Below, in pieces: positions 24,503 to 34,157 of a stretch of DNA of 64,000 bases. The notes under the pieces were generated by a model. The model saw nothing but the letters and a program-made list of their open reading frames with translations, was not told where the DNA came from and did no database searches. This DNA is from Flavihumibacter fluminis. Its GTDB lineage: Bacteria; Bacteroidota; Bacteroidia; Chitinophagales; Chitinophagaceae. Within the stretch, counting starts at the first letter, position 1; each line of letters starts with the position of its first letter. Position numbers and translations under genes: made by a program. The stretch lies in NCBI RefSeq assembly GCF_021491375.1, contig NZ_JAKEVY010000004.1, forward strand, positions 434,001 to 498,000, given 5' to 3'.

Positions 24503-25584
24503 AATGATTTAAAAAGCTTCATATAATCTTTGAAGATGGATTTTGAATCGAAAATTTCAATTGCTTTTGCCCTATTTTTAATGCCGATTTTTGCTCTTTC
24601 ATTTGGTGAAAGGCTAAAAAACTTGTCTAAACAATCACTTATCGATTCAATAGAATTTGGATTAGCTAAAAAGCCATTTTCTCCATGCGTAATTAAATAT
24701 TCATTTTCAATTAAGTCACTGGCAAGTATAGGTACACCACAAGCCATAGCTTCAGAAATAACATTGGAAAATCCTTCATAAAAAGAAACTAAGCAAATTA
24801 AATCAGCTTCATGATAAATAGACAATACATTATTTGATTTTCCTTTAAATAAAATAGCTTGATTTAATTCCAAATCGTTTACGAGTGATAATAATTTTTG
24901 ATAATAGCTTAAATTTCTTTGATCCCCATAGATAGTGAATTTAAATTTATAACCCTTCAATAATGAAGAGTTAACAGCATAAATTAAACTTTCCAAATTT
25001 TTTTCAGGAGAAATCCTACCTACATAGCATACGTTTAACTCCAGTTTATTATCTATTGAATTAGAAGGTGAAAATTTAATTGTATCAATAATATTTGGAA
25101 AAAATGAAACTTTATCTTTCAAAAAAGAGAAACGCCTATTAATATAATCCAGCTTTCTTAAAGAGTTGACTGTAACATGATCAGAAAATCTCATTAAATT
25201 AAAATATACTAAATCATGGATTCCAAGTTCAGCAGAAGTTCTATCACCCGATATAAATTTACATCTGTGATTTGAAACTAGCTTAGCAAATAAGGTGAAT
25301 TGACTTGGTATTTTTAGATAACTTACTATATAATGAGGACGATATTTTTTTATGACCTTTATTAATTTTTTAAACCTAATTAATTTTGAATCTTCATTGG
25401 AAAACTGAATAAATTTTAAATCATTTTCAATTAAAAATTGTTTGAAGAATGAGTGATCAGTCAATGATACAATTAATACATCACAATAATTGTCCTTTAA
25501 TAGTTTTGCTAAAGCAATAATCTGATATTCTGCACCACCCTGGTTAAGAGATCCTGTAACAAATAAATACTTCACGTATTTCAA
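24499..25584 (-). CDS. Glycosyltransferase family 4
   Basis: 361 residues counted from a TTG at 25584; a GTG three codons later (25575) gives MKYLFVTGSLNQGGAEYQI, an equally good start. LNQGGAE is the standard GT4 opening motif, LNVCYVGRISPEKNLESL opens the donor domain and NVISEAMACGVPILASD carries the conserved glutamates. Retaining glycosyltransferase of locus 1; sugar specificity unknown. Strongly AT-rich codon use like its neighbours. Confidence 0.85.
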   Translation of the reverse strand: MKYVKYLFVTGSLNQGGAEYQIIALAKLLKDNYCDVLIVSLTDHSFFKQFLIENDLKFIQFSNEDSKLIRFKKLIKVIKKYRPHYIVSYLKIPSQFTLFAKLVSNHRCKFISGDRTSAELGIHDLVYFNLMRFSDHVTVNSLRKLDYINRRFSFLKDKVSFFPNIIDTIKFSPSNSIDNKLELNVCYVGRISPEKNLESLIYAVNSSLLKGYKFKFTIYGDQRNLSYYQKLLSLVNDLELNQAILFKGKSNNVLSIYHEADLICLVSFYEGFSNVISEAMACGVPILASDLIENEYLITHGENGFLANPNSIESISDCLDKFFSLSPNERAKIGIKNRAKAIEIFDSKSIFKDYMKLFKSL

Positions 25585-25626
25585 TAATTATTCTTATTAG
25601 AAATTAACATTATTTTGAACCAACTT

Positions 25627-26778
25627 TCAAATTGCATTTCTAAAATATTCTGAATCGATATTCTTATTTGAAATCAAATCACCAAGCTGATCAGAAGATA
25701 AAAACAATACGTCTGGCCATCTTTTTAATATTTCCCCAAGTAATTCATCTAACTTATTTAAGTTATTTATTCTGTTTTTTTCATTTAAACTCCCTATGTA
25801 GTTAAGACGATGGGATCCAATAATTACAGGTCTATTATGATTAAATAATTTATTAATCCTTTTTAAACAAGTTCCAACAACATCTAAATTCTTATGCAAT
25901 GAAGGCTCAAAAAAAACATTTCTTACTAATGCTTTAAGTCCTTTACTTAATGATTGACCATTATAATGAAGGACACGTTTAAAATTAGAGCCGCGTGAAG
26001 GAATGTACTGAAATGCTATTCCTTGCAGGTATCGAATATCTGCATTATACATTGTTTGATGCAACAAAGAATCCCATATATAAGCAGGTGCGATAAAAGA
26101 TTTTGAATTAAAACCAAATATTGATTTAAATAAAGCTTGGCCCTCGTTAATAAACCTCTCTTGAAAATAATAATCACTTTCAATGCCATTATGATCTAAA
26201 GAGGCCATTAAATTTTTTCTAAAATTTTTTTCAGAAAAATAAGGCACTGAAAAACACGACCAATCAAATGCTTCAAGTAGATTTTTATTCCCATTCCTCA
26301 ATTCAGATAACCACCTTAATACATTAACATGTTCTCGACCGTGAAACTGAGGAAAAATAAAGTTTTGATCAACCCCTTCTTTCCATAACCTCAATACATT
26401 ATCATTACTGTTTAGTCGGGAAATAGTGTCAGTAAATCTCTCAAAATGATAAGAATTAAAATTAGAATTTCTTATCATTTCGAAATCGGGATTAGCAACA
26501 ATTGTATTAAAAGTAAAAATAGGTCTTTGATTATTCTTAGTTTTATGCTTTTGTAATACATCAAACAAAGATTCTAAGTCTAAGCTATTCTCTAAAGAAT
26601 CATATAGAGAATATGGATCATTATAAAGCTTTTTATTTTTTTGACCCAAAACTTTAATTGCCTCTGTACTAGGCATCCTTATTGTCCCCCAATCATCAGA
26701 TTCAAACACCACAATTTTACATTTAGTTTTCCAACTAAAATAATCCTGATATTTCTGAAAAAAATACTGCAAAATCAT
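25627..26778 (-). CDS. Polysaccharide-deacetylase-like protein, paralogue B
   Basis: 383 residues. Same motif set as the protein at 18419-19546: VVFESDDWGTIRMPST near residue 25, QFHGREHVN near 150 and GSHRLNYIGSLNEKNR near 330, together with the shared YSLYDSLENSLDLE segment. Sequence identity over the whole length is modest but collinear. No signal peptide. The gene starts by overlapping the acetyltransferase upstream by 4 bp. Deacetylation of a sugar intermediate is plausible but untested; the divergence suggests different substrates. Confidence 0.6.
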   Translation of the reverse strand: MILQYFFQKYQDYFSWKTKCKIVVFESDDWGTIRMPSTEAIKVLGQKNKKLYNDPYSLYDSLENSLDLESLFDVLQKHKTKNNQRPIFTFNTIVANPDFEMIRNSNFNSYHFERFTDTISRLNSNDNVLRLWKEGVDQNFIFPQFHGREHVNVLRWLSELRNGNKNLLEAFDWSCFSVPYFSEKNFRKNLMASLDHNGIESDYYFQERFINEGQALFKSIFGFNSKSFIAPAYIWDSLLHQTMYNADIRYLQGIAFQYIPSRGSNFKRVLHYNGQSLSKGLKALVRNVFFEPSLHKNLDVVGTCLKRINKLFNHNRPVIIGSHRLNYIGSLNEKNRINNLNKLDELLGEILKRWPDVLFLSSDQLGDLISNKNIDSEYFRNAI

Positions 26779-27335
26779 GAGAAATTCATAATATTATTTA
26801 TATAGAATTCAGTAGGATCATTTCGAGGAATAATTTTTCCAGGATTACCCAAAACTATTGAATGTGCAGGTACGTCAAAATTCACAAAAGCATTTGGTGC
26901 AATTAATACATTATCGCCAATAGTAATTTTACCTACCAATACAGCACCTGTACCTATCCATACAGTATTGCCAATAATTGGCGCACCAGATCTTTTACCT
27001 CTTGCACTACCAATTGTAACATTGTGGGCAATGTTGCAATTATTTCCTATTGTGGCGTTCGCACTTATAACAATTGTTCCAAAATGTCCAATAAAAAAAC
27101 CTTTACCAATTTTAGTTTGCAAAGGAATTTGAAAACCAAACTTAAATGTATAGTGCCTAATAAGTATTCGCGAAACTAATTTAATCACAAAATTATTGGA
27201 AAGACTTGCAAATCTGTAGCATAGCAAAAATCTAAACCCCTTTGATTTTAATCCCCGATAAAGAGCACCTAAACTAAAATGTTCGCCATTTATCCTAAAA
27301 AGATCGGCTTGAACAGATTTAAATAACTCACTCAT
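26775..27335 (-). CDS. Serine-acetyltransferase-like (CysE/LbH) O-acetyltransferase
   Basis: 186 residues. Residues about 75-170 form hexapeptide repeats with IGHFGTIVISANATIGNNCNI and HNVTIGSARGKRSGAPIIGN, which is the LbH_SAT layout including the catalytic-type His of AHNVT. The C terminus ends with the short VPAHSIVLGNPGKI. Small acetyltransferases of this type O-acetylate sugars of capsules and exopolysaccharides. Overlaps its two neighbours by 4 bp each (polymerase upstream, deacetylase-like downstream), so acetylation and deacetylation genes are coupled. Confidence 0.8.
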   Translation of the reverse strand: MSELFKSVQADLFRINGEHFSLGALYRGLKSKGFRFLLCYRFASLSNNFVIKLVSRILIRHYTFKFGFQIPLQTKIGKGFFIGHFGTIVISANATIGNNCNIAHNVTIGSARGKRSGAPIIGNTVWIGTGAVLVGKITIGDNVLIAPNAFVNFDVPAHSIVLGNPGKIIPRNDPTEFYINNIMNFS

Positions 27336-28567
27336 TTAATTAAACTAATTAATGCAATATCATCCCCAGCAATCAAAGTAACTATTGGATTTCCAAAAAT
27401 TGTTAATAATGAAATTGTATCAAGACCAATTCGAAATGTAACTAATAAGTAGATAATAATAATCGGAGGGAAAACATACAATAATCTACGAATATATCTA
27501 TCATTTATATTATTTGACAATATTAATAAAATGAGTGAAATTGATATTAAATTAGCTATGGTAATAAATCTTTCAAAAGATGGAAGTGATGCAGTGAAAT
27601 TTGAAAAGGAATAAAATAAAAGAGTAAAACTAAATAAAGACTTTAAAAACTTATCCTCTACCAAAAAGGATCTAAATCTGAAATATATTCCAATTAGAAT
27701 TGCAGATATGCTCCACTTTAATAAAAGAGCATAGTATTGTACATACCAATTTGTTTTTGAAGTATTAATTGCCTGTGCCTTTATGTAATCTTCATTTGTG
27801 TAAGCACCAGCTTTTACTTTTAGTTTTTCCGGAAGATTTGAAGTTATAAACTGATTAAAGAAATCCAAATCTATTTGAAAAACAAGAATAGATAGCAAAA
27901 ATAAAATAAAATAGAAATGCACCCTATTACCCAAAAGAAGATATAATCCAAAAATTAAAACGACAAATGCAAATGAAAAATGCATAAATATTGTCAAAAA
28001 AATGATTAAAGCATATTTCCACTTTTTGGAGTAAAGGAAATTAAATAATCCATATACAAACATATGCGCAGCAGTCCACATTCTCACACCGTTCAATGAC
28101 CAAAAAGGAATAATCAGAACAAGAAGCGCAATTAGTAATATAAATATTTTTGATTTTGATGTCTCTATTTTATCTAATACAAACCAAATATTGCGGGAAT
28201 AAAAAAAACCAAATATTATACCAAATACAGCGTATAGTATTGAATAATTGGATGTAAATCTGGAAACTATATAAGTAATGGTTGGCTGAATAATATCAAA
28301 AGTAGAAGAACTTTGCCCATAATCATATTTAATTAATTCTGAAAAAGACAACCCACTATTATGCATATTTTCCAATTGATTTGCATAATAATAGGCATCC
28401 ATACCAGGATTTGAGATAACAAATGTTGCCCCGTAATATATTACAAACAACCAAACAGCATTTTTTGCCCACACCATTTCCTTGTTGTTAAATACATATA
28501 ATAACAACAAAAAAGGTGAAATTAAAAATGCTAGGATTGGTGCTCGTTTACTTGAAATCCAATACAT
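27332..28567 (-). CDS. EpsG-like polysaccharide polymerase (Wzy of locus 1)
   Basis: 411 residues with about ten to twelve membrane helices and few charged loops. The topology and the NPGMDAYYYANQLENMHNSG segment after helix 2 resemble the EpsG family (PF14897), in which the sequence just after the second helix contains D-x-x-x-Y motifs. Such proteins polymerise lipid-linked repeat units on the periplasmic face. It is the only polymerase candidate of locus 1; the locus also has its own flippase (30659-32131). Confidence 0.78.
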   Translation of the reverse strand: MYWISSKRAPILAFLISPFLLLLYVFNNKEMVWAKNAVWLFVIYYGATFVISNPGMDAYYYANQLENMHNSGLSFSELIKYDYGQSSSTFDIIQPTITYIVSRFTSNYSILYAVFGIIFGFFYSRNIWFVLDKIETSKSKIFILLIALLVLIIPFWSLNGVRMWTAAHMFVYGLFNFLYSKKWKYALIIFLTIFMHFSFAFVVLIFGLYLLLGNRVHFYFILFLLSILVFQIDLDFFNQFITSNLPEKLKVKAGAYTNEDYIKAQAINTSKTNWYVQYYALLLKWSISAILIGIYFRFRSFLVEDKFLKSLFSFTLLFYSFSNFTASLPSFERFITIANLISISLILLILSNNINDRYIRRLLYVFPPIIIIYLLVTFRIGLDTISLLTIFGNPIVTLIAGDDIALISLIK

Positions 28568-28579
28568 CGTTACCTAGGT

Positions 28580-29683
28580 TCAATTTTTTGTATGCAATTC
28601 CAAAAATTGCTTTGCAACATTTTTTATATTAAACTGATCCAAATTTTCTACAACATATCTGTTATGATAATTACCATGCAGAAACTCAGCAATAATTTCT
28701 TCTTCCAATTTATTTGTAATATTCAGTATTGGGAGTTGTGTAATAGCGTAATCTATCAATTTACTAGGTGAATGAACTGCTGTATTATTATCAAAATTTA
28801 CCAAAAAATCCATACCCTTAAGAAATTGCAACAATTCATCTCTTGGCAATATTTTCATCAGCTTAATTCGACCATTGGACTTTGTTATATAATCAGCTAA
28901 AATTTCTTTCGAATTTGTAAAAACATAAAATCGAAAATCAATATTTTGTTTTAGCAAAAAATTCATAAACAATCTTGGATCTCTTAAACCAGGAATAAAA
29001 GATCCGGCATAAGCAAATGAAGGAACAACTTTCTCAGGCCTTAATAATGTTGAAATATTTTCATCCATCCTAAAGCCTTGTGGTATTATTCGAATTTTAT
29101 TACGAAATCGATGGCTATAGGCAGTAATTGATGAGTGAATTGGAATTGTAATGAATGTAGCTTTTTTAAATGCCCAGTTTTCAATCCATCGTAAATAGAA
29201 CCATTTTTTGAACTTATCAACTGTTGCACCAGTAAATGGATCGCCGCAATCAGCAATCCATGTTTTTGACAAAGTAGGATTTTTAGTTATCGCTCTTGCA
29301 ACACCCCAATGAATTGGATGAGGCCTAGCAATAGAAATTAAAATATCGAATCCGTTTTTATCTTTTAAAAAATCTTTTACTTTAAAAAATAACTCCGTAT
29401 GAGGGAAATCAATTGCACTATTCAGTATACGAAATTGAATTCGTTGCAAAAGGGAGCCTATTACTCCATTTCCGAATTGAAATCCTTTCCAAGACAGCTT
29501 ACCGTAATATTTAAAAGTGATATTATATTCTCTACTAAAAAAAGACAAGTCGACTCCTAAATCTGGTAACACAACAAGGACATCGTGCCCTTGTTGTGCA
29601 AGCTCTATTGCTAACTCCGTAGTCCTAAATGCCCTTGGACTAATTTCTGGAAAAAAAAACCTGGAAACTATACAAATTTTCAA
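28580..29683 (-). CDS. Glycosyltransferase, GT-B fold
   Basis: 367 residues, TTG start at 29683 (MKICIVSRFFFPEISPRAFRT). The opening plus TTELAIELAQQGHDVLVV is typical of GT4-like enzymes; the donor end has HSPSKLIDYAITQLPILNI in place of EAMACG, as in some WbuB- and teichuronic-type transferases. Retaining transferase, specificity unknown. Gap of 12 bp to the polymerase and 9 bp to the preceding GT2 gene. Confidence 0.77.
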   Translation of the reverse strand: MKICIVSRFFFPEISPRAFRTTELAIELAQQGHDVLVVLPDLGVDLSFFSREYNITFKYYGKLSWKGFQFGNGVIGSLLQRIQFRILNSAIDFPHTELFFKVKDFLKDKNGFDILISIARPHPIHWGVARAITKNPTLSKTWIADCGDPFTGATVDKFKKWFYLRWIENWAFKKATFITIPIHSSITAYSHRFRNKIRIIPQGFRMDENISTLLRPEKVVPSFAYAGSFIPGLRDPRLFMNFLLKQNIDFRFYVFTNSKEILADYITKSNGRIKLMKILPRDELLQFLKGMDFLVNFDNNTAVHSPSKLIDYAITQLPILNITNKLEEEIIAEFLHGNYHNRYVVENLDQFNIKNVAKQFLELHTKN

Positions 29684-29692
29684 AATACTATT

Positions 29693-30598
29693 TTATGAAT
29701 TTTTCCAATTCAATATATAAGCAAGTGGAACTAACAAAAGGATTATGAGTTTATTTTCCAGTCTTGTAATTGGTTCTAACATCTGAGCAATACTTTTTCT
29801 TGCATACAACCCATAAGACGCATAACCCAAAATGCCTCTAAGCCTTCTTTTATAATTACTATTAATCTTGTATTGAAATTTATTGACCCAATACAAATAA
29901 TAGTACCAAATAGCCTCTGGGTTTTTGGTTCTTTTTGACTTTGATAGTGAATTGGGGTTATTGTCTTCAATATAATAAACCCGCAAAATTTCGTTTACAA
30001 AAATTGCCTTAAAGTCACAACCCACCATACCCCATAACCATGCTGCAGGAATGCCACTACCTATATCCACTCTCAAAGGAGGATACTGCCTTAATACTGA
30101 AGTTTTGAAACACTGAAATTTTTCAGCCTCATTCCCTAAGCTAAAAAACATTGTAAAATAATCAGATATTTGAAAATCTTCAGGGTACTTGTCAGAAACA
30201 AGCCGACCATGCTGATTTTCACACAAACAATATACCGCACTAATGTTCGGGCCATCGTATTGTCTCAATATTTCATCAAATCTTTCTAATGCATTTGGAA
30301 AAATTCTATCATCATGCCCAAAGGGAATCAAAAATTCACCATTACTCTCCTTGATGGCCAAATTATAATTAGCAGCGATCATTTGATTCTTCGTCAAATT
30401 AAAATACCGAACAGGAAATTTTGCCTCGTCAATGTATCTTTTTATCAAATCATCTGTACCATCGGTAGAAGCATCATTAATAACAAGCCATTCAAAGTTT
30501 AAAAAAGTCTGATTTTGCAAGCTTTCAAAAACTCTGTGTAAGAATTTTTCTGAATTAAAACAAGGTGTAAATACTGTAAATCTATACTCGAACATCAT
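29693..30598 (-). CDS. Glycosyltransferase family 2
   Basis: 301 residues. GT-A fold with FTVFTPCFNSEKFLHRVF at residues 7-24, NDASTDGTDDLI and the divalent-metal motif region FGHDDRIF, followed by a C-terminal hydrophobic tail (LLVPLAYILN) that may anchor it to the membrane. Inverting transferase of the repeat-unit assembly. Two adjacent ATGs (30598, 30595) open the frame. A 60-bp spacer separates it from the flippase gene. Confidence 0.85.
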   Translation of the reverse strand: MMFEYRFTVFTPCFNSEKFLHRVFESLQNQTFLNFEWLVINDASTDGTDDLIKRYIDEAKFPVRYFNLTKNQMIAANYNLAIKESNGEFLIPFGHDDRIFPNALERFDEILRQYDGPNISAVYCLCENQHGRLVSDKYPEDFQISDYFTMFFSLGNEAEKFQCFKTSVLRQYPPLRVDIGSGIPAAWLWGMVGCDFKAIFVNEILRVYYIEDNNPNSLSKSKRTKNPEAIWYYYLYWVNKFQYKINSNYKRRLRGILGYASYGLYARKSIAQMLEPITRLENKLIILLLVPLAYILNWKNS

Positions 30599-30658
30599 TA
30601 AATTAAATATATTTTATTTGACAATTAGGTAGATTAAACAGTTTCGTTTAATAATCAA

Positions 30659-32131
30659 TTAAATCAAACGCTTGATTATGGGGGAAATAACTGTCAAATA
30701 ATCTATTCCAAAAAAGCGCGAAGTAATTAAAACTAATCCAGAATATAGTATAAAACAAACCAGCAAACGAATAACAATATGCAGATCACCAAAATAGATC
30801 TGCCTTGTAAATGATACAAGAAGAATGACACATATACTTTGAATTAGTATAGGTATCAAAGTTCGAAAAGGGAATAAATTCCAAACTTTTGTATCCAACA
30901 ATTCAGAAGATTTAATCATTCCCAAAACTATTTTAAATATGCTAAGGCAAACAGAAAAAATAGATATAGCAATTGGGCTATTAAAAATAAATAACACAAT
31001 TGCACCACCTATCCACGCTAATAAAGCAATTATTAAGTGAAGCTTGAAGTAGTATTGGGTTTCTCCAAAAGCAAATAAAAGTGGAGCAAAAATAATCAGA
31101 TTAAAAAAATTGATAACTAGTGCCAACTGAAAATAAAGTGAAGAATTGCTATAAACATTTGAATACAATAAGACTACAATATCTTGAGCAAACCACATGA
31201 AAAAAATCACTAATGGATAAATTATAGTAGCAGATTTATACAAAGCACTTTTCCACACAACGCATATCTCATTATAATCAACCTGTTTACTTTTGATTCT
31301 TGAAAATAGTGGCATTAAAACGGCGGATGTAGCCCCGGTAATCATAGTTACCAAAGGAAGTTCAATAAATCCGTTTGAAAATTCTGCAAATATTTCTGAA
31401 CCAAAAAAACGACTAATATAAAATTGATCAGCAGATTTAATAGCAACTCCAGCAATACTAGCTAGTACAATCGGAAGGCTATACGTGTATAAGTCTTTAT
31501 AGGTTAAATTAGTAGAAACACTTTTTACACCCTTAAAAGGTATTGATTTAAAATATAACGCTATAATCAAAGAGAGAATTGAAACAATAACCCAACCATA
31601 GATTGCGTTTAAATAAGTGCCTTCAAAAAACACAACGGCCCCTACAATAAAGAAAAGCATCAAGAAACGCGTTAGCGTTTGATAAACAGCTATGTATTTT
31701 GTTTTTTGATAGGTTGCAAATATACCCTCTACGCCAAATGTAGGAAACATAAAAACCGGCACTAAAGAGAAATATTTTAAGCCAATTGAAATATCTGGAT
31801 TGCGTAGCGCATAACCAATTACTTCGGCACATGAAAATAAAACAACACCAAACAGCAGACCTGAAATTGCTAGGGCCACTCCAATTTTATTGACTATCGA
31901 TTTACCTTCCTCGACAGAATACTTAGGTAAAAAGTAACTATATACACGAGGAAGTCCAGCAGAAAAAAATATCAATAACGAATTGTAAACAAATAATATT
32001 TGTTTATACGTACCATAATCGTGTTTATTAAAATATCGAGATAAAATAGCGGCACTTACAAAACTCAATGCAAATGTGCTTAAAGATCCGAGGCCTACCC
32101 ATAAAGCTTGAACGGTTCTATTGTTATCCAT
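30659..32131 (-). CDS. Oligosaccharide flippase, Wzx type (locus 1)
   Basis: 490 residues with about fourteen hydrophobic helices, MOP (multidrug/oligosaccharide-lipid/polysaccharide) superfamily. Opening ALWVGLGSLSTFALSFVSAAI followed by the RYFNKHDYGTYKQ loop is typical of Wzx/RfbX-like flippases; YSYFLPKYS and the RFFGSEIFAEFSNG loop fit as well. Moves the undecaprenyl-linked repeat unit to the periplasm. Downstream of the FdtB-like gene by 8 bp. Confidence 0.86.
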   Translation of the reverse strand: MDNNRTVQALWVGLGSLSTFALSFVSAAILSRYFNKHDYGTYKQILFVYNSLLIFFSAGLPRVYSYFLPKYSVEEGKSIVNKIGVALAISGLLFGVVLFSCAEVIGYALRNPDISIGLKYFSLVPVFMFPTFGVEGIFATYQKTKYIAVYQTLTRFLMLFFIVGAVVFFEGTYLNAIYGWVIVSILSLIIALYFKSIPFKGVKSVSTNLTYKDLYTYSLPIVLASIAGVAIKSADQFYISRFFGSEIFAEFSNGFIELPLVTMITGATSAVLMPLFSRIKSKQVDYNEICVVWKSALYKSATIIYPLVIFFMWFAQDIVVLLYSNVYSNSSLYFQLALVINFFNLIIFAPLLFAFGETQYYFKLHLIIALLAWIGGAIVLFIFNSPIAISIFSVCLSIFKIVLGMIKSSELLDTKVWNLFPFRTLIPILIQSICVILLVSFTRQIYFGDLHIVIRLLVCFILYSGLVLITSRFFGIDYLTVISPIIKRLI

Positions 32132-32139
32132 TTAAGTTG

Positions 32140-33249
32140 CTATTGGGCAGAAAAGAAAGCTTTAATATGCATGGAAATGGTTTCTATTTGCTTTAAATTC
32201 AAACCAGGCCAAATAGGTAAACTCAAAGATGTATCTGCCAATTCTTCGGCAATAGGAAATGCACCCTTTGAATAATTAAGATGGGAATATGCATTTTGCA
32301 AGTGCGGTGGAATTGGATAATGTATTAGCGTACAAACACCCTGATCTGATAAATATTTTTGTAACTTGTTACGATACTTTGTTCTGATAACATATAAATG
32401 ATAAACATGGGTAGCCTTATTGGCTAATTTAGGAAGCACTACATCGCCTACACCGTCAAGCATTTCATTATAGCGTTGAGCTATTTCACTTCGTTGCTTA
32501 TTCCAATCATTAAGTTTTTTCAGTTTTACAGATAGAAAACTAGCTTGAATTTCATCTAGCCTCATGTTATAACCTATAAAATCATGAACATACTTGGCTT
32601 TTGATCCATAATTACGTAATGCTAGAATTTTTTCATAATGTTCTGAATTATTTGTTGTTATCGCCCCCGCGTCGCCTAATGCACCAAGATTTTTCCCTGG
32701 ATAAAAGCTAGTAGCATTAATATCACCCCAATTACCAGTTAAACATTCATTAAACATTGCCCCTTGCGCCTGCGCATTATCTTCAATAATGAACAATTTA
32801 TATTTATGGGCAATATCCATGATTTGCTCCATTTCACAAGCTTGCCCATACAAATGGACGGGTATAATAGCTTTTGTACGTTCGGTTATTATATCTGATA
32901 TTAAATCAGGATCTATATTATAAGTCTTTAGGCTGGGTTCTACAAAAACAGGTTTTGCGCCTACAAATGAAACCGCTAATGGCGTTGCAATATAGGTGTT
33001 GGATGGAACGATTACTTCGTCACCTTCCTTAATGCCTAATGCCATTAAAGCCAACTTAAGTGCATCCAATCCATTACTTACTCCAGCACAAAATCGCGAA
33101 CCGCAAAATCTTGCAAATTCAGATTCAAATGCATCAACCTTCTTACCCAGAATAAACCAATTACTATCATAAACTTCAGCAAATGCATCAATCATTTCCT
33201 CCCTTAAACCTGAATGCATATAAGTGAAATCAAGAAATGGTATTTTCAT
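32140..33249 (-). CDS. PLP-dependent sugar aminotransferase (FdtB-like)
   Basis: 369 residues. DegT fold: GVSNGLDALKLALMALG in the phosphate site, IIEDNAQAQGA with the PLP aspartate D157, and K186 of SFYPGKNLGALGDAGA as Schiff-base lysine. The neighbours upstream are an acetyltransferase and two FdtA-like ketoisomerases, giving the order A, A, C, B of the dTDP-3-acetamido-3,6-dideoxyhexose pathway. WbpE-like function cannot be excluded by sequence alone, but context favours FdtB/QdtB. Confidence 0.8.
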   Translation of the reverse strand: MKIPFLDFTYMHSGLREEMIDAFAEVYDSNWFILGKKVDAFESEFARFCGSRFCAGVSNGLDALKLALMALGIKEGDEVIVPSNTYIATPLAVSFVGAKPVFVEPSLKTYNIDPDLISDIITERTKAIIPVHLYGQACEMEQIMDIAHKYKLFIIEDNAQAQGAMFNECLTGNWGDINATSFYPGKNLGALGDAGAITTNNSEHYEKILALRNYGSKAKYVHDFIGYNMRLDEIQASFLSVKLKKLNDWNKQRSEIAQRYNEMLDGVGDVVLPKLANKATHVYHLYVIRTKYRNKLQKYLSDQGVCTLIHYPIPPHLQNAYSHLNYSKGAFPIAEELADTSLSLPIWPGLNLKQIETISMHIKAFFSAQ

Positions 33250-33275
33250 TTAAAACTTTTTCCGCGTAATAACTA

Positions 33276-33737
33276 TTACTGATTAATATATCTAACAACT
33301 TTAGCTGGCGACCCGTAAACTACAGCATACGGTGGTACATCTTTAGTTACCAAACTTCCCGCACCAACCATGGCGTACTCTCCAATCGTAACTCCACCTA
33401 AAATTATAGCTCCAGCTCCTATCGATGCGCACCTTCCAATTATAGTGTTTTGAAAACTTGATGGATATACTTTAGACCTGGGATATTTATCATTAGTAAA
33501 AGAAACATTTGGACCTATAAAAACATTATCATCAATTCTAATGCCATCCCAAAGATATACCCCGGCTTTAATAGTTACATTGTCGCCAATTATAACATCA
33601 TTTTCTATGAATGTATGACAGTTAATATTACAGTTTTTACCAATTCTCGCCTCTTTTAAAATAATAGCATATTGCCATACTGTTGTGTTTGCACCTATTT
33701 GCGTTGATTGGACATCAGATAATGGATGAATTTTCAT
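33276..33737 (-). CDS. Hexapeptide N-acetyltransferase (FdtC/QdtC or WbpD-like)
   Basis: 153 residues, beta-helix repeats throughout. Residues [20 protein letters not shown] and [11 protein letters not shown] correspond to the substrate pocket of FdtC/WbpD enzymes; the C terminus ends with [12 protein letters not shown]. Expected to acetylate the 3-amino group of dTDP-3-amino-3,6-dideoxyhexose. Overlaps the upstream ketoisomerase gene by 4 bp; 26 bp to the FdtB-like gene. Confidence 0.78.
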   Translation of the reverse strand: MKIHPLSDVQSTQIGANTTVWQYAIILKEARIGKNCNINCHTFIENDVIIGDNVTIKAGVYLWDGIRIDDNVFIGPNVSFTNDKYPRSKVYPSSFQNTIIGRCASIGAGAIILGGVTIGEYAMVGAGSLVTKDVPPYAVVYGSPAKVVRYINQ

Positions 33738-34153
33738 ATTTTACTCTTAATATTCAAAAACTCTTCATAAGATCGTATGTAATCATTTTCATCGTATGCA
33801 GCTGATGCTAATACAATACAAATAGATCCAGAAGAAAAATTATTAAGTTCTCTCCAGATTCCAGGTATAATCAATAATCCATAGTTTGGACGATTAATTG
33901 AAAAAGTACGTCTGTGTTTTGAATCAGAAAGAACTATATCAAATGAACCTGCAATTGGAATAATTAATTGATATAAATTTCTATGTGCATGCCCTCCTCT
34001 TTCAACACCCGCTGGGACATCATACAAATAATAAACCCGCTCAACATTAAATGGTATATCGATTTTATTATTAATTGAAGTTATTGAACCGGAATCCATA
34101 GAAATCTTGGGTAACTCCAAAATTGTACAATCAAATACAGTTGATGTACCCAT
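33734..34153 (-). CDS. FdtA/QdtA-like dTDP-sugar 3,4-ketoisomerase (copy 2)
   Basis: 139 residues from the ATG at 34153, four bases after the stop of copy 1; the longer frame to 34294 runs back through that gene and is not supported. Cupin fold: [18 protein letters not shown] has the HxH pair (H55, H57) of FdtA/QdtA enzymes, then SFDIVL and [12 protein letters not shown]. Isomerises dTDP-4-keto-6-deoxyglucose to the 3-keto sugar for FdtB. Tandem with copy 1, from which it differs at the second histidine. Whether both are catalytic is open. Confidence 0.82.
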   Translation of the reverse strand: MGTSTVFDCTILELPKISMDSGSITSINNKIDIPFNVERVYYLYDVPAGVERGGHAHRNLYQLIIPIAGSFDIVLSDSKHRRTFSINRPNYGLLIIPGIWRELNNFSSGSICIVLASAAYDENDYIRSYEEFLNIKSKI

Positions 34154-34157
34154 TATT

